A stretch of 64,000 nt of DNA from Paenibacillus koleovorans NBRC 103111 (GTDB taxonomy: Bacteria > Bacillota > Bacilli > Paenibacillales > NBRC-103111), in the NCBI RefSeq assembly GCF_004000845.1, contig NZ_BIMA01000020.1, positions 17,505-81,504 on the forward strand. Direction: 5' to 3'. The position numbers and the translations under genes were made by a program. Positions 56,643 to 64,000 of the stretch are shown piece by piece. The stretch's first letter is position 1; every line of letters begins with the position of its first letter. The notes beneath the pieces are model-generated. The model was not told where the DNA came from. It did not search any database and saw only the letters and a program-made list of their open reading frames with translations.

Positions 56643-59417
56643 TTATGCGGCGCCGGCAGGGATCATTCGTTCGAGCCGCAGCAGCATAATCAGACCACGC
56701 TCCGTCCGGTAGACGCCTTTCATCAGACCTCTGTTGCCGGCAGCCGCTGCCGGCGGTGGAGCAATGTCATCCTCCCGAAGTGAGATGACCTCCGTTACTT
56801 GATCCACGATCAGCCCCACATCGCTTCCGCCGACGGAAGCGATGATAACTCGAGATTGCGGGGTGCAGACGGCAGCCCGCAAGCCGAGAGATTCCCTCAA
56901 GGCGTAGACCGGCAGCAGCTCGCCTCGCAGATCGATGATGCCGCTCAGGCAACGCTCCGCATCGGCCACCTTGCGGATGTCGGGCACGGTGATGATTTCC
57001 TTGACCTCGCGAATCGGCAAGCCGTAACTTTCTCCGTCCAGCCGGAAGGTGACCAGCTTCGTCTCGACTGCCTCTGCCGCTGCGCCGCCTTTCGCCGGTT
57101 TCCCACCGGAGCTCGCTCTATCCGCCGCCATGGACTCTTTCATCGTACCTGCCTGCTGGATGATCGAACCGACATCCAGGATGACCGCCACGCTGCCGTC
57201 ACCCATAATCGTCGAACCCGCGACGTAAGGCACTTGGCCGATGAAACGGCCGAGCGATTTCATGACGATCTCCTGATTGGCAATCGGCCTGTCGACCAGC
57301 AGACAAACCCGCTTTTCCGCCATCCCGATCATAACCGCATAGTTCCCTTTCACCTCGCGCTCCCCTTCGACTTCCGTCTCCCGCTTGATGCCGAGCAGTC
57401 GATCCAGCCGCAAGAGCGGAACAATTTCGCCCCTTACTTTGAAAATGTCCCGGCCGTGCACGGTCTGAACGTCCTGCTCCTGCACGCGGAAAATCTCAAT
57501 TACATTGACCATCGGCAGCGCGAAGGTGCGCTCTTCCAATCCGACGAGCAATGAGCCGATAATCGCCAGCGTGAGCGGAAGCTTGATCGTGAACACCGTG
57601 CCTTTGCCCAGCTCGGTCTGGATATCGATGACACCGTTCAGCTTCTCAATATGCGAGCGCACGATGTCCATCCCGACGCCGCGGCCGGACAGGTCGGTCA
57701 CCCGCTCCGCCATCGACATGCCGGAATGAAAAATGAGCATGATGAGCTCACGGTCCGTGAGGCGGTTCGCTTCTTCCATCGTAAGGAAGCCTTTCTCTAT
57801 CGCCTTCTGCTTGATCCGGGCCGGATCGATGCCGCGTCCGTCATCCGTCACCGAGATAACGACGGCATTTTCCTGATGGGTCGCCTTTAGATGGATCGTG
57901 CCTTTGCGCGGTTTTCCCAGCCTCTCCCGCTCCTCCGGCGTCTCGAGCCCGTGATCCGCCGCATTGCGCAGAATATGGATGAGCGGATCGCTGATCTCCT
58001 CAATCAATGTGCGGTCCAGCTCCGTCTCGTTGCCTTCGATGTGCAGGGCGATCTCCTTGCCTGTCATCTGCATCAAATCGCGCACGAGCCTCGGGAACCG
58101 GCTGAACAGCTGCTCGATCGGCAGCATGCGGGTTTTCATCATCCCATCCTGCAGATCGCCGACCGTACGCGTCAGCCGGTGAATGATATCGCCCAGCATC
58201 ACCACCTCCGGAGCACCTGCGAGCTTATCCCGCAGCTGCTTGCCCGCCTCCTCCAGCCTTGTCTTGTCGATAATCAGCTCGCCGACCAAGTTGAGCAAGT
58301 GCTCGAGCCGGCTCACGTCGACCCGCACCGTCTGATTCGCCTGAAATTTACCCGGGCTCGGAGCTGCAGCAACGGCGGCAGACGCTTCAGCAGACGCCGT
58401 AACTGCAGCAGCGGATGCGGCTGAGAACGCGGCGGCAAGCGACACAGAATCCCGCTCCCGTTGCTTAGTATCGACGTCAGCCTGCGCTACTTCGGTTCCA
58501 GCTCCCATACCGGCTCCAGCACCCCTTCCCGCTGCCCGGCTCACTCCCGTTTCTGCCGCTGTCAGCAAGACCACTCCAGCTTCAACAGCTTCCACCGCTA
58601 CAGCCGTCTCCAGCGCCGCATTCAAACCCACGCCGCCGCCAAGGAGCCAGCCGCTTTCCACCGTATCGCAGCGCACGCGGCTCAGCTCCGCCCGATCCGC
58701 CAAGTACCGGCTCATCGCGTCCACGCCCGACGTCCCGGCGAGCACGCAGGCGAACCGCTCCCGCCCCTCGCAGCCGACCCGCAGCTCCTCCACGGAAGGC
58801 GAGCAAGCGAGCAGCGCGCCGAACGACTTCAGCTCCTCGAAGATGAGCAACGCCCTCGCCGCCGCCATCGGCTCCTCCGGCTTCATCGCGAGCTGGACGA
58901 GCACGACCGCGTCGCCTTGACGCAACCGCTCCGCCATGAGCAGCTGCTGCTCCGCCGAGAAGCTTCCGGCCGCGAGCAGCGCCGGATCCTGCTGCTCGCC
59001 GATCACTGCCGCCGCCTTCGACTGCTCCTGCTGGAACCGCGCCGGCTCCAGATCTTGGAGCAGCACCTCTACCGGCTCCTCCTCGAATTGCCCCTGCACG
59101 AACCGTTCCCGCTGCGCCTTCAAGTAATCGACGCTGCGGAACAGCAAATTGACGAGCCCGGGCTGCAGCTGCAGCTTGTCCGTGCGAAGCAGATCGAAGA
59201 TGCTCTCCACCTTGTGCGTCACTTGTTTGACCCGCTCGAATCCCATTGCGGAGGACGAGCCCTTCAGCGTATGGGCGGCGCGGAAAATCGTCTGTATCGT
59301 CGAAGGCTGATTGCCGCTCGTCTCCAGCTCCAGCAGCATACCGTCCAGGATATGAAGCTGCTCCTCATACTCGTCCAGGAACACATTCATATACGCGGCA
59401 AATTTCGTATCCAGCAT
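56643..59417 (-). CDS. cheA: Chemotaxis histidine kinase CheA with two CheW-like domains
   Basis: Start chosen at 59417, one base after the CheW stop, with GAGGGGG upstream. The 924-residue protein has an Hpt domain (FRAAHTLKGSSSAMGF, His49), a P2-like region, a long Ala/Gly/Val-rich low-complexity linker (about 280-370), a dimerisation domain (SRLEHLLNLVGELIIDKTRL), and the kinase (NAADHGLETPEER, DDGRGID). Two CheW-like regulatory domains follow instead of one: about 630-775 (RTFALPMVNVIEIFRV) and about 795-920 (YGLPIREVKEIITV). It phosphorylates a CheY- or OmpR-type regulator in response to the MCP of the same operon. The duplicated CheW end is unusual. Confidence 0.9.
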   Translation of the reverse strand: MLDTKFAAYMNVFLDEYEEQLHILDGMLLELETSGNQPSTIQTIFRAAHTLKGSSSAMGFERVKQVTHKVESIFDLLRTDKLQLQPGLVNLLFRSVDYLKAQRERFVQGQFEEEPVEVLLQDLEPARFQQEQSKAAAVIGEQQDPALLAAGSFSAEQQLLMAERLRQGDAVVLVQLAMKPEEPMAAARALLIFEELKSFGALLACSPSVEELRVGCEGRERFACVLAGTSGVDAMSRYLADRAELSRVRCDTVESGWLLGGGVGLNAALETAVAVEAVEAGVVLLTAAETGVSRAAGRGAGAGMGAGTEVAQADVDTKQRERDSVSLAAAFSAASAAAVTASAEASAAVAAAPSPGKFQANQTVRVDVSRLEHLLNLVGELIIDKTRLEEAGKQLRDKLAGAPEVVMLGDIIHRLTRTVGDLQDGMMKTRMLPIEQLFSRFPRLVRDLMQMTGKEIALHIEGNETELDRTLIEEISDPLIHILRNAADHGLETPEERERLGKPRKGTIHLKATHQENAVVISVTDDGRGIDPARIKQKAIEKGFLTMEEANRLTDRELIMLIFHSGMSMAERVTDLSGRGVGMDIVRSHIEKLNGVIDIQTELGKGTVFTIKLPLTLAIIGSLLVGLEERTFALPMVNVIEIFRVQEQDVQTVHGRDIFKVRGEIVPLLRLDRLLGIKRETEVEGEREVKGNYAVMIGMAEKRVCLLVDRPIANQEIVMKSLGRFIGQVPYVAGSTIMGDGSVAVILDVGSIIQQAGTMKESMAADRASSGGKPAKGGAAAEAVETKLVTFRLDGESYGLPIREVKEIITVPDIRKVADAERCLSGIIDLRGELLPVYALRESLGLRAAVCTPQSRVIIASVGGSDVGLIVDQVTEVISLREDDIAPPPAAAAGNRGLMKGVYRTERGLIMLLRLERMIPAGAA

Positions 59418-59418
59418 C

Positions 59419-59862
59419 TCACACGCCCCCTCTCTGCACGATGGTCTCCAGCTCCATAATACTGACCACATGCTCTTCCGAATGCCCGACGCCTCGGATA
59501 GTTGCCGCCTCACCGGCTTGTCCGCCCCAGTCCGGCGCCGGCTGGATCCTGGAATACGAGGCGACGTGATGCACGCGGTCGACGATGAAGCCGACCTGCT
59601 CCTGCCCCGACCCTACGACGACGATGCGTTGATGGGATCTGTCATTCGCCTTCCCGCTTCCGCCTCCGAACATGTCTCGCAAGCAGACGACCGGTACGAT
59701 TTTCCCCCGGAGATTGATCACCCCGCGGATATCCGCCCCTGTGCCGGGAATCTCCGTGATTGGCTGCATACGAATGATCTCCTGAATAGTCTCGATCCGA
59801 ATGGCGTACCGTTCCCGGCCGAGCCCGATCTCAATATATTGCGAGCGTTCCAGCGTGTTCAA
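59419..59862 (-). CDS. cheW: CheW coupling protein
   Basis: The start is TTG at 59862, behind AAGGAGGG; the ATG further up lies in the MCP coding region with no suitable site. The 147-residue protein has IEIGLGRERYAIRIETIQEI, the INLRGKIVPVVCLRDMFG segment and GFIVDRVHHVASY, all typical CheW. It couples the MCP to CheA, whose start is one base beyond its stop. Confidence 0.88.
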   Translation of the reverse strand: MNTLERSQYIEIGLGRERYAIRIETIQEIIRMQPITEIPGTGADIRGVINLRGKIVPVVCLRDMFGGGSGKANDRSHQRIVVVGSGQEQVGFIVDRVHHVASYSRIQPAPDWGGQAGEAATIRGVGHSEEHVVSIMELETIVQRGGV

Positions 59863-59899
59863 TGCCCTTCCCTCCTTCAGTTTGCTCCTCCGATTCGCC

Positions 59900-61879
59900 T
59901 TACACTTGGAACTTGGCGATCGAGGCATGCAGCCCCTGCGCCAAATTCTCGAGCGACTGCGACGAGCTCGCGGTCTGTTGTGCCGCGGCCGAAGCCTGCT
60001 CGCTAACAGCGGCGATCGATTCGACTTGCTTCAGCACCTCGCCGGTTTGCGCCGCCTGCTCCTCGCTGGCCGCCGCAATCTCGGACACCTGCTCGGCCGT
60101 CTCGCTCGACAGCCGGACGATGCTCACTAGCGCTTCGCCGGTTTTGCGCGACAGCACCGCCGTCTTCTCGACCGCCTCCACACTCAGCTTCGTATTGTGC
60201 TGAATGCCCTTGATGATCGATGCGATCTCCTTCGTCGCCTCGGAGCTCCGCTCCGCCAGCTTGCGTACCTCGTCCGCTACGACGGCGAATCCGCGCCCCT
60301 GCTCGCCGGCTCTAGCCGCTTCGATCGCGGCGTTCAGCGCGAGCAAATTCGTCTGATCGGCGATATCGTCGATCACTTGAATGATTTGGCCGATCTTGTG
60401 GGAGTCTTGCTCCATTACCGCCATCTGGCTCGTGAGCTGCTCCATGCTGGCGATCGACGCTTGTACGGCTTCGCCGCCTTGCTGCGCCCCTTGATGCGTT
60501 TTGCGCGACAGCTCCGCCGCCGACTCCGCGCTGTCGGCTACCGTGTCGACCGCCCGGGCCAGCTCCTGAAACATCTCATTCATCGACGTCGCCGATTCCG
60601 CTTGCAGCATGCTGCCTCGAGCGATCTCCTCCGTGGTGGCCGATATTTCGCTGGCCGAGCCGGTTACGCTGCGAGCCGACTCCGCCGTCTGACGGATCAG
60701 CGTCCGCAAGCTGTCGATCATCTCATTGAACAGCTTCGTCAATCGGCCGAACTCATCCTTGCCTTGGTGCTGCAGCTTCTCGGTCAAATTGCCTTCCGCC
60801 ACCAGCTGCGACACCCGGATGACGTCGTTGATGTTGCGGATGACGATAACGCGGATGATCAGGACGAGCAGCAGCAGGATGACCGCCAGTGCCACGACCG
60901 AGATCAGGATCGAGGTGATGAGTCCGTCATGATACGTTTTCAGGATCGTACTTTGAGGGATCACGGTTTCGACGTACCATTTCTCCGCGCTCCCGTTCAA
61001 CAGGATCGGTTCGAAGTACCGCAGCACCTTGTTGCCGTCGGAATCCGCGTTGTAGAAGTAGTTTTGCCCCGCCTTCAACCCGTCCCAAACCGCTTTTTTC
61101 GCCTCGTTATCCGCATATAGCTTGGTGACCTTCTCCGGCGAATTCCCGTGCGCGATATACTTCCCGGACTGCGAGACGATCGTCACATGGCCGCCAGCCG
61201 GTTTGGACGCTGCCGCCAGCTTGGCCAGCGCATCGAGGGTCAGGTCGACGCCGACGATGCCGAGGAATTGGCCCTTCTCATCCAGAATCGGCGAGACGAT
61301 GCTCGTGATCAGGGTATCGACTCCGTTCACCTTGTATGTGTAAGGCTCGAGCAGCGTGGGCTTCTTAGTCCGCTTCGGAATCAGGTAGAAGTCCCCCGGG
61401 CCTTCTTTCTCATAATCCATCAACGGCTCTAACACAATATTGCCGCCGCTTCTCGCCACATAAGGGACGAATCGGCCAGTGGCATCGTCGTAGGAAGCCT
61501 TCCTGACATTCCCGCTGTCGTTCTGGTCAAACGCATTCGGCTCCCACAGCGTATACACGGCGAGCACATTCGACTTCTTCTCGAGCGTTCGCTTCAAGAT
61601 ACGGACAATATCCTCCCGCTTCAACGCTTGAGTCTGCCGCACGTCCATCATCGTGTCGGTCAGTGTTGCGAACATCGAATCGAATCCCGTCAGTCCATCC
61701 TGGAACGGCTTCGCATACCCTCGGCCGGCCACCTGCGACTCCACTTCCCCTTTCTTCAAGCTGACCGACCGCAGCTCCAACAAATTTTGTCCGACCAGCA
61801 CGAGGAACACCACCGCTAAAGCCGCTCCCGCGGTTAGCCCCAATTTCACCGACAACTTCGCATTTCGAAACCATTTCAT
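59900..61879 (-). CDS. Methyl-accepting chemotaxis protein with double-CACHE sensor
   Basis: Start at 61879 (AGGGGG upstream). The 659-residue receptor has TM1 (about 12-33), a dCACHE extracellular domain (about 35-315; [19 protein letters not shown] and [20 protein letters not shown]), TM2 (about 322-347), HAMP, and a signalling domain with the conserved hairpin tip [20 protein letters not shown]. Methylation-type Glu/Gln residues are present. The ligand is probably a small organic molecule bound by CACHE. CheW and CheA follow on the same strand. Confidence 0.92.
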   Translation of the reverse strand: MKWFRNAKLSVKLGLTAGAALAVVFLVLVGQNLLELRSVSLKKGEVESQVAGRGYAKPFQDGLTGFDSMFATLTDTMMDVRQTQALKREDIVRILKRTLEKKSNVLAVYTLWEPNAFDQNDSGNVRKASYDDATGRFVPYVARSGGNIVLEPLMDYEKEGPGDFYLIPKRTKKPTLLEPYTYKVNGVDTLITSIVSPILDEKGQFLGIVGVDLTLDALAKLAAASKPAGGHVTIVSQSGKYIAHGNSPEKVTKLYADNEAKKAVWDGLKAGQNYFYNADSDGNKVLRYFEPILLNGSAEKWYVETVIPQSTILKTYHDGLITSILISVVALAVILLLLVLIIRVIVIRNINDVIRVSQLVAEGNLTEKLQHQGKDEFGRLTKLFNEMIDSLRTLIRQTAESARSVTGSASEISATTEEIARGSMLQAESATSMNEMFQELARAVDTVADSAESAAELSRKTHQGAQQGGEAVQASIASMEQLTSQMAVMEQDSHKIGQIIQVIDDIADQTNLLALNAAIEAARAGEQGRGFAVVADEVRKLAERSSEATKEIASIIKGIQHNTKLSVEAVEKTAVLSRKTGEALVSIVRLSSETAEQVSEIAAASEEQAAQTGEVLKQVESIAAVSEQASAAAQQTASSSQSLENLAQGLHASIAKFQV

Positions 61880-61891
61880 CCTCAATTCCCC

Positions 61892-62302
61892 CTATTGTTT
61901 CATAATGGTAAAATCCAAAATATCCAGCAGCTCGCTCCTTGCCCGATTGACGAACCCCATCATCGACTCCTGCAGCTTCTCCACCGGGAGCGCCGCGGAC
62001 AGCACTACACAAGCCGGAGTGGCGTGCATTTTCAACTCATAGTTGGACTTGTACCGGTCTACCTCTTCGCAGAGCGTCGTCTCGCTGTAGGTGCTTGGCA
62101 GCAAGTAAGCAAATCGCAGAACCGGACATTCGTGATGCCACTCTTCAATTTGAAACACTTCTGTGTTATGCCGCCCCCCTTTTTTCCTCCAACGAAAGCC
62201 GTCCTTGAACCCTCGATCCTCTTCCCAGCCTGGCTCGTACTCCTTGGAGGCTTCTGCAAACAATTCCCGGTAGTAGAATAGCAAGTTCATGGGAAGCGCC
62301 AC
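61892..62302 (-). CDS. Unknown small protein upstream of the MCP gene
   Basis: A protein of about 136 residues from a probable GTG at 62302 (GAGAGG 8 nt upstream); an alternative ATG is at 62290. It is charged and soluble, with many Glu/Arg, a central WRKKGGRHNTEVFQIEEWHH segment and a C-terminal amphipathic helix. No membrane segment or known motif was recognised. Its stop is 12 nt before the MCP start, so it is probably cotranslated with the chemotaxis genes. A role as receptor chaperone or kinase modulator is speculation. Confidence 0.65.
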   Translation of the reverse strand: MALPMNLLFYYRELFAEASKEYEPGWEEDRGFKDGFRWRKKGGRHNTEVFQIEEWHHECPVLRFAYLLPSTYSETTLCEEVDRYKSNYELKMHATPACVVLSAALPVEKLQESMMGFVNRARSELLDILDFTIMKQ

Positions 62303-62396
62303 CGCCTGTTCCTCTCTGTAATGCCTCAAGCATGGGCCAAAAATATTAGATTAGTTCCGGACCTTGTATTAGCCGAATGTTTAGTTATGAAACAAA

Positions 62397-62420
62397 CAAA
62401 AAAGCCCCCTCCAGGGAGCT
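62397..62420 (-). terminator. Terminator of the response regulator gene
   Basis: On the minus strand AGCTCCC-TGG-AGGGGGCT folds into a short hairpin followed by a T run (A tract 62397-62403 on the plus strand), 10 nt after the stop. Confidence 0.7.
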
Positions 62421-62429
62421 TCGACTTCA

Positions 62430-63350
62430 TTAATAAGGATTGAATTTGTACCCTACGCCTCTCACGGTGAGCAGGTGAACGGGTTTCTTCGGATCGGCTT
62501 CGATTTTTTTGCGCAGGTTCGTCACATGGATATCGATGGCTCGGTCGTTCACGATCGAATCGATGCCCCGGACAGCGTTGATCAGCTGCTCGCGTGTGAA
62601 TACGATGCCCGGATTGTCGCAAAATAGCTTCATTACCTCGTATTCGGAGTACGTCGTCTCGATCCATTCGCCCTGCTTTGTGATGGATCGGCGTTCGGCA
62701 TCGACCTGGATGGCGGGCTCTTTTTGCGATTTCGCGGGTATGTGACGGTCGGGTCGGATAAGGGGACTGAAACCTGCTGCGTCACTTGGATTTGGACTTG
62801 GGGTTGAGCTTGCCGGGCGTGTTGCCGAAGTTGCCGACGATGGTGCTAATCCTGATAATGGTGCGGGTGCAGACTGTGCTAAAGATGCCGCAGATGCTGC
62901 GGATGATGCCGATGGCGCTGCCATCGATGGCGGTGGCGGTACCATAGTTCGCACGCTCGCCGTTGATGACCGCAGTAGCGGCGCTACGCCGGCGGCTCGT
63001 CGCAGCACGACTTGAATGCGCGCATCCAGCTCCTGCATGCTGAACGGCTTGCACAAGTAGTCGTCCGCCCCCAGCGTCAGTGCCTGAATGCGCTCGGTCA
63101 CCTTTGTCTGGGTGGATACGACGATAATCGGCACCTCGGATTGTGCGCGCAGCTTCAGGCACAGCTCGCTTCCTGCGCTGTCGGGAAGCATCAGATCAAG
63201 GAGCACCACGTCGGGCTCGAACTCCTTCAACGCGTCCAACCCACCCTGGGCCGTCTCGACTCGAAGCACCCGGTAGCCTTCCTCGGCCAAATACATCCGT
63301 ATCATCTCTCCGATGATCGGATCATCTTCTATCGCCAGCACTTTGGTCAC
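62430..63350 (-). CDS. OmpR/PhoB-family response regulator with long Ala/Ser/Pro linker
   Basis: The GTG start at 63350 has GGTGG upstream. The 306-residue protein has a receiver domain (IEDD at 7-10, phospho-Asp52 in DVVLLDLMLP, Lys in YLCKPF) and a C-terminal winged helix (about 212-306; TTYSEYEVMKLFCDN, NDRAIDIHVTNLRKKIE). The linker of some 85 residues (about 120-205) is a Ser/Ala/Pro tract far longer than the usual 10-20 residues. Its partner kinase is not adjacent, unless the chemotaxis or hybrid kinase serves it. Intergenic repeats of the TTAGAA type lie just upstream (63375-63405). Confidence 0.9.
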   Translation of the reverse strand: MTKVLAIEDDPIIGEMIRMYLAEEGYRVLRVETAQGGLDALKEFEPDVVLLDLMLPDSAGSELCLKLRAQSEVPIIVVSTQTKVTERIQALTLGADDYLCKPFSMQELDARIQVVLRRAAGVAPLLRSSTASVRTMVPPPPSMAAPSASSAASAASLAQSAPAPLSGLAPSSATSATRPASSTPSPNPSDAAGFSPLIRPDRHIPAKSQKEPAIQVDAERRSITKQGEWIETTYSEYEVMKLFCDNPGIVFTREQLINAVRGIDSIVNDRAIDIHVTNLRKKIEADPKKPVHLLTVRGVGYKFNPY

Positions 63351-63465
63351 GAAGTTCCACCGCTCTACTAGTTAATTGTTAGAAAACTGCTAGAATGTTA
63401 GCTGGTTTCGATACTTTCATTATATAGGCGCATACTTGGACCCGTCTACCAGAAACTGTCGAATT

Positions 63466-63494
63466 TTGTCATAAGTAGCTTAGCGGTGTATACT
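63466..63494 (+). promoter_or_regulatory. Sigma-A promoter of the small unknown gene
   Basis: TTGTCA (63466-63471) and TATACT (63489-63494), 17-nt spacer, 34 nt upstream of the ATG: a near-consensus pair. Confidence 0.75.
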
Positions 63495-63528
63495 TGGAGA
63501 GTAAAATAAAAAGCGGAGGCTTCCCCCG

Positions 63529-63837
63529 ATGAGTGCGCGTTACCGAATCACCAGGTCTTTTCAGAACCATGACGGCGATCCCTCGATTACATTGGAAGAA
63601 AGCAAGCTGATCTTTGGTGCCAAGCCGGAGTTTATGTATTCTCCGGTCTACACGGTGACCAGTCCAACTAGCACGATGTCGATCGAAGGGGATTTTTTCC
63701 TGTGGAGCTATGCTGGAAAAATAATCCCTTTCCGTCATTACCAGGGCGACCTGTATGTCGCCGTTTCCGAGGAAGCGGTGCTGAACAAAATGATGGAAGT
63801 GGCCAGCGAGCTGAGAGCGGATATAACAGAAGGATAG
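63529..63837 (+). CDS. Small soluble protein of unknown function
   Basis: 102 residues, ATG behind GCGGAGG, with a good promoter. There are no membrane segments or signal peptide. An aromatic beta-rich middle (SIEGDFFLWSYAGKIIPFRH) is followed by a C-terminal helix (EEAVLNKMMEVASELRADI). No family recognised. It diverges from the OmpR-type regulator gene and may be one of its targets. Confidence 0.7.
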   Translation: MSARYRITRSFQNHDGDPSITLEESKLIFGAKPEFMYSPVYTVTSPTSTMSIEGDFFLWSYAGKIIPFRHYQGDLYVAVSEEAVLNKMMEVASELRADITEG

Positions 63838-63894
63838 CCCCCTGTACGACGATTCGGCGCTTCGAGTTCTCGTCTCTTCGAACTCTTCGAATCG

Positions 63895-63968
63895 AATAAC
63901 GCTATGACACTTTATTCCGCCAACCTCGGCCTTCCGCACAAAAATAACGTTACGCCGTCATCTTCATT
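63895..63968. repeat. Inverted, degenerate copies of the 24-bp intergenic repeat
   Basis: AATAACGCTATGACACTTTA (from 63895) and AATAACGTTACGCCGTCATC (from 63943) resemble the reverse complement of the family at 12851-13038 (AATAGCGTTA, variable block, ATCACCTTAT). The first copy is about three bases shorter. They follow the last gene of the window. Confidence 0.6.
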
Positions 63969-64000
63969 TCGCTTCCAACATCCCATTTTAGCCCGCCTCA

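Noticed and set aside
63840..63900. Inverted GAGTTC/GAACTC pair after the last gene as a terminator
   Set aside because: The stem is short and no T tract follows.

Overview
The window is a high-GC chromosome segment from a Gram-positive, probably Paenibacillaceae bacterium (Cohnella- or Paenibacillus-like). This rests on gene content: LplABC-type sugar ABC genes led by a membrane-anchored CACHE/AraC regulator, a Btr-like AraC/siderophore-binding regulator, a YumC-type ferredoxin reductase, a 5TMR-LYT hybrid kinase, strong AGGAGG ribosome binding sites with occasional TTG starts, and short intergenic repeat families. It is inference, not a phylogenetic placement. No rRNA, tRNA, CRISPR array or prophage was seen.

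Layout. 1-2.6 kb: end of an acyl-transfer pair (SGNH-like protein plus MBOAT) and a small conserved protein. 2.7-12.8 kb: a secreted PA14/F5-8C/PHP phosphoesterase diverging from an AraC regulator, solute-binding lipoprotein, two permeases and a cytoplasmic PHP phosphatase. 13-19.1 kb: heparinase II/III-like plus ceramidase-like operon, divergent AraC regulator, cupin. 19.4-25.4 kb: GntR regulator and a tightly coupled operon (enolase-superfamily dehydratase, SDR, NagB-like, NagA-like, AGE epimerase) that looks like a sugar-acid/amino-sugar pathway. 25.6-38.4 kb: iron-siderophore locus with Fur boxes, read leftward (Btr-like regulator, binding protein, two FecCD permeases, ABC exporter, ferredoxin reductase). 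The Btr-like gene is split by a 5.1-kb composite transposon (31962-37085): two IS1380-like copies around a low-GC secreted protease and a small membrane protein, with a 5-bp target duplication (ATAAA) outside the whole unit. Joining the two gene halves across one ATAAA restores an open frame of 543 codons.

38.6-46.5 kb: two long secreted carbohydrate-binding/beta-propeller paralogues in inverted orientation around an orphan solute-binding lipoprotein (one copy has a TGA where the other has Trp), then an AraC regulator. 46.7-50 kb: family-20 glycosidase and aldo/keto reductase. 50.3-53.6 kb: DegT-type aminotransferase and a NodB-like deacetylase-type protein. 53.7-63.4 kb: hybrid histidine kinase and a leftward chemotaxis cassette (OmpR-type regulator, unknown protein, MCP, CheW, CheA). 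63.5 kb: a small unknown protein.

Together the genes suggest a soil or plant-debris saprophyte: secreted glycan-binding and glycan-cleaving proteins, several solute-binding proteins each under local AraC or GntR control, cytoplasmic amino-sugar enzymes, iron scavenging and chemotaxis. A recurring oddity is low-complexity Ala/Ser/Gly/Pro/Val tracts with short DNA repeats inside otherwise ordinary enzymes and signalling proteins.
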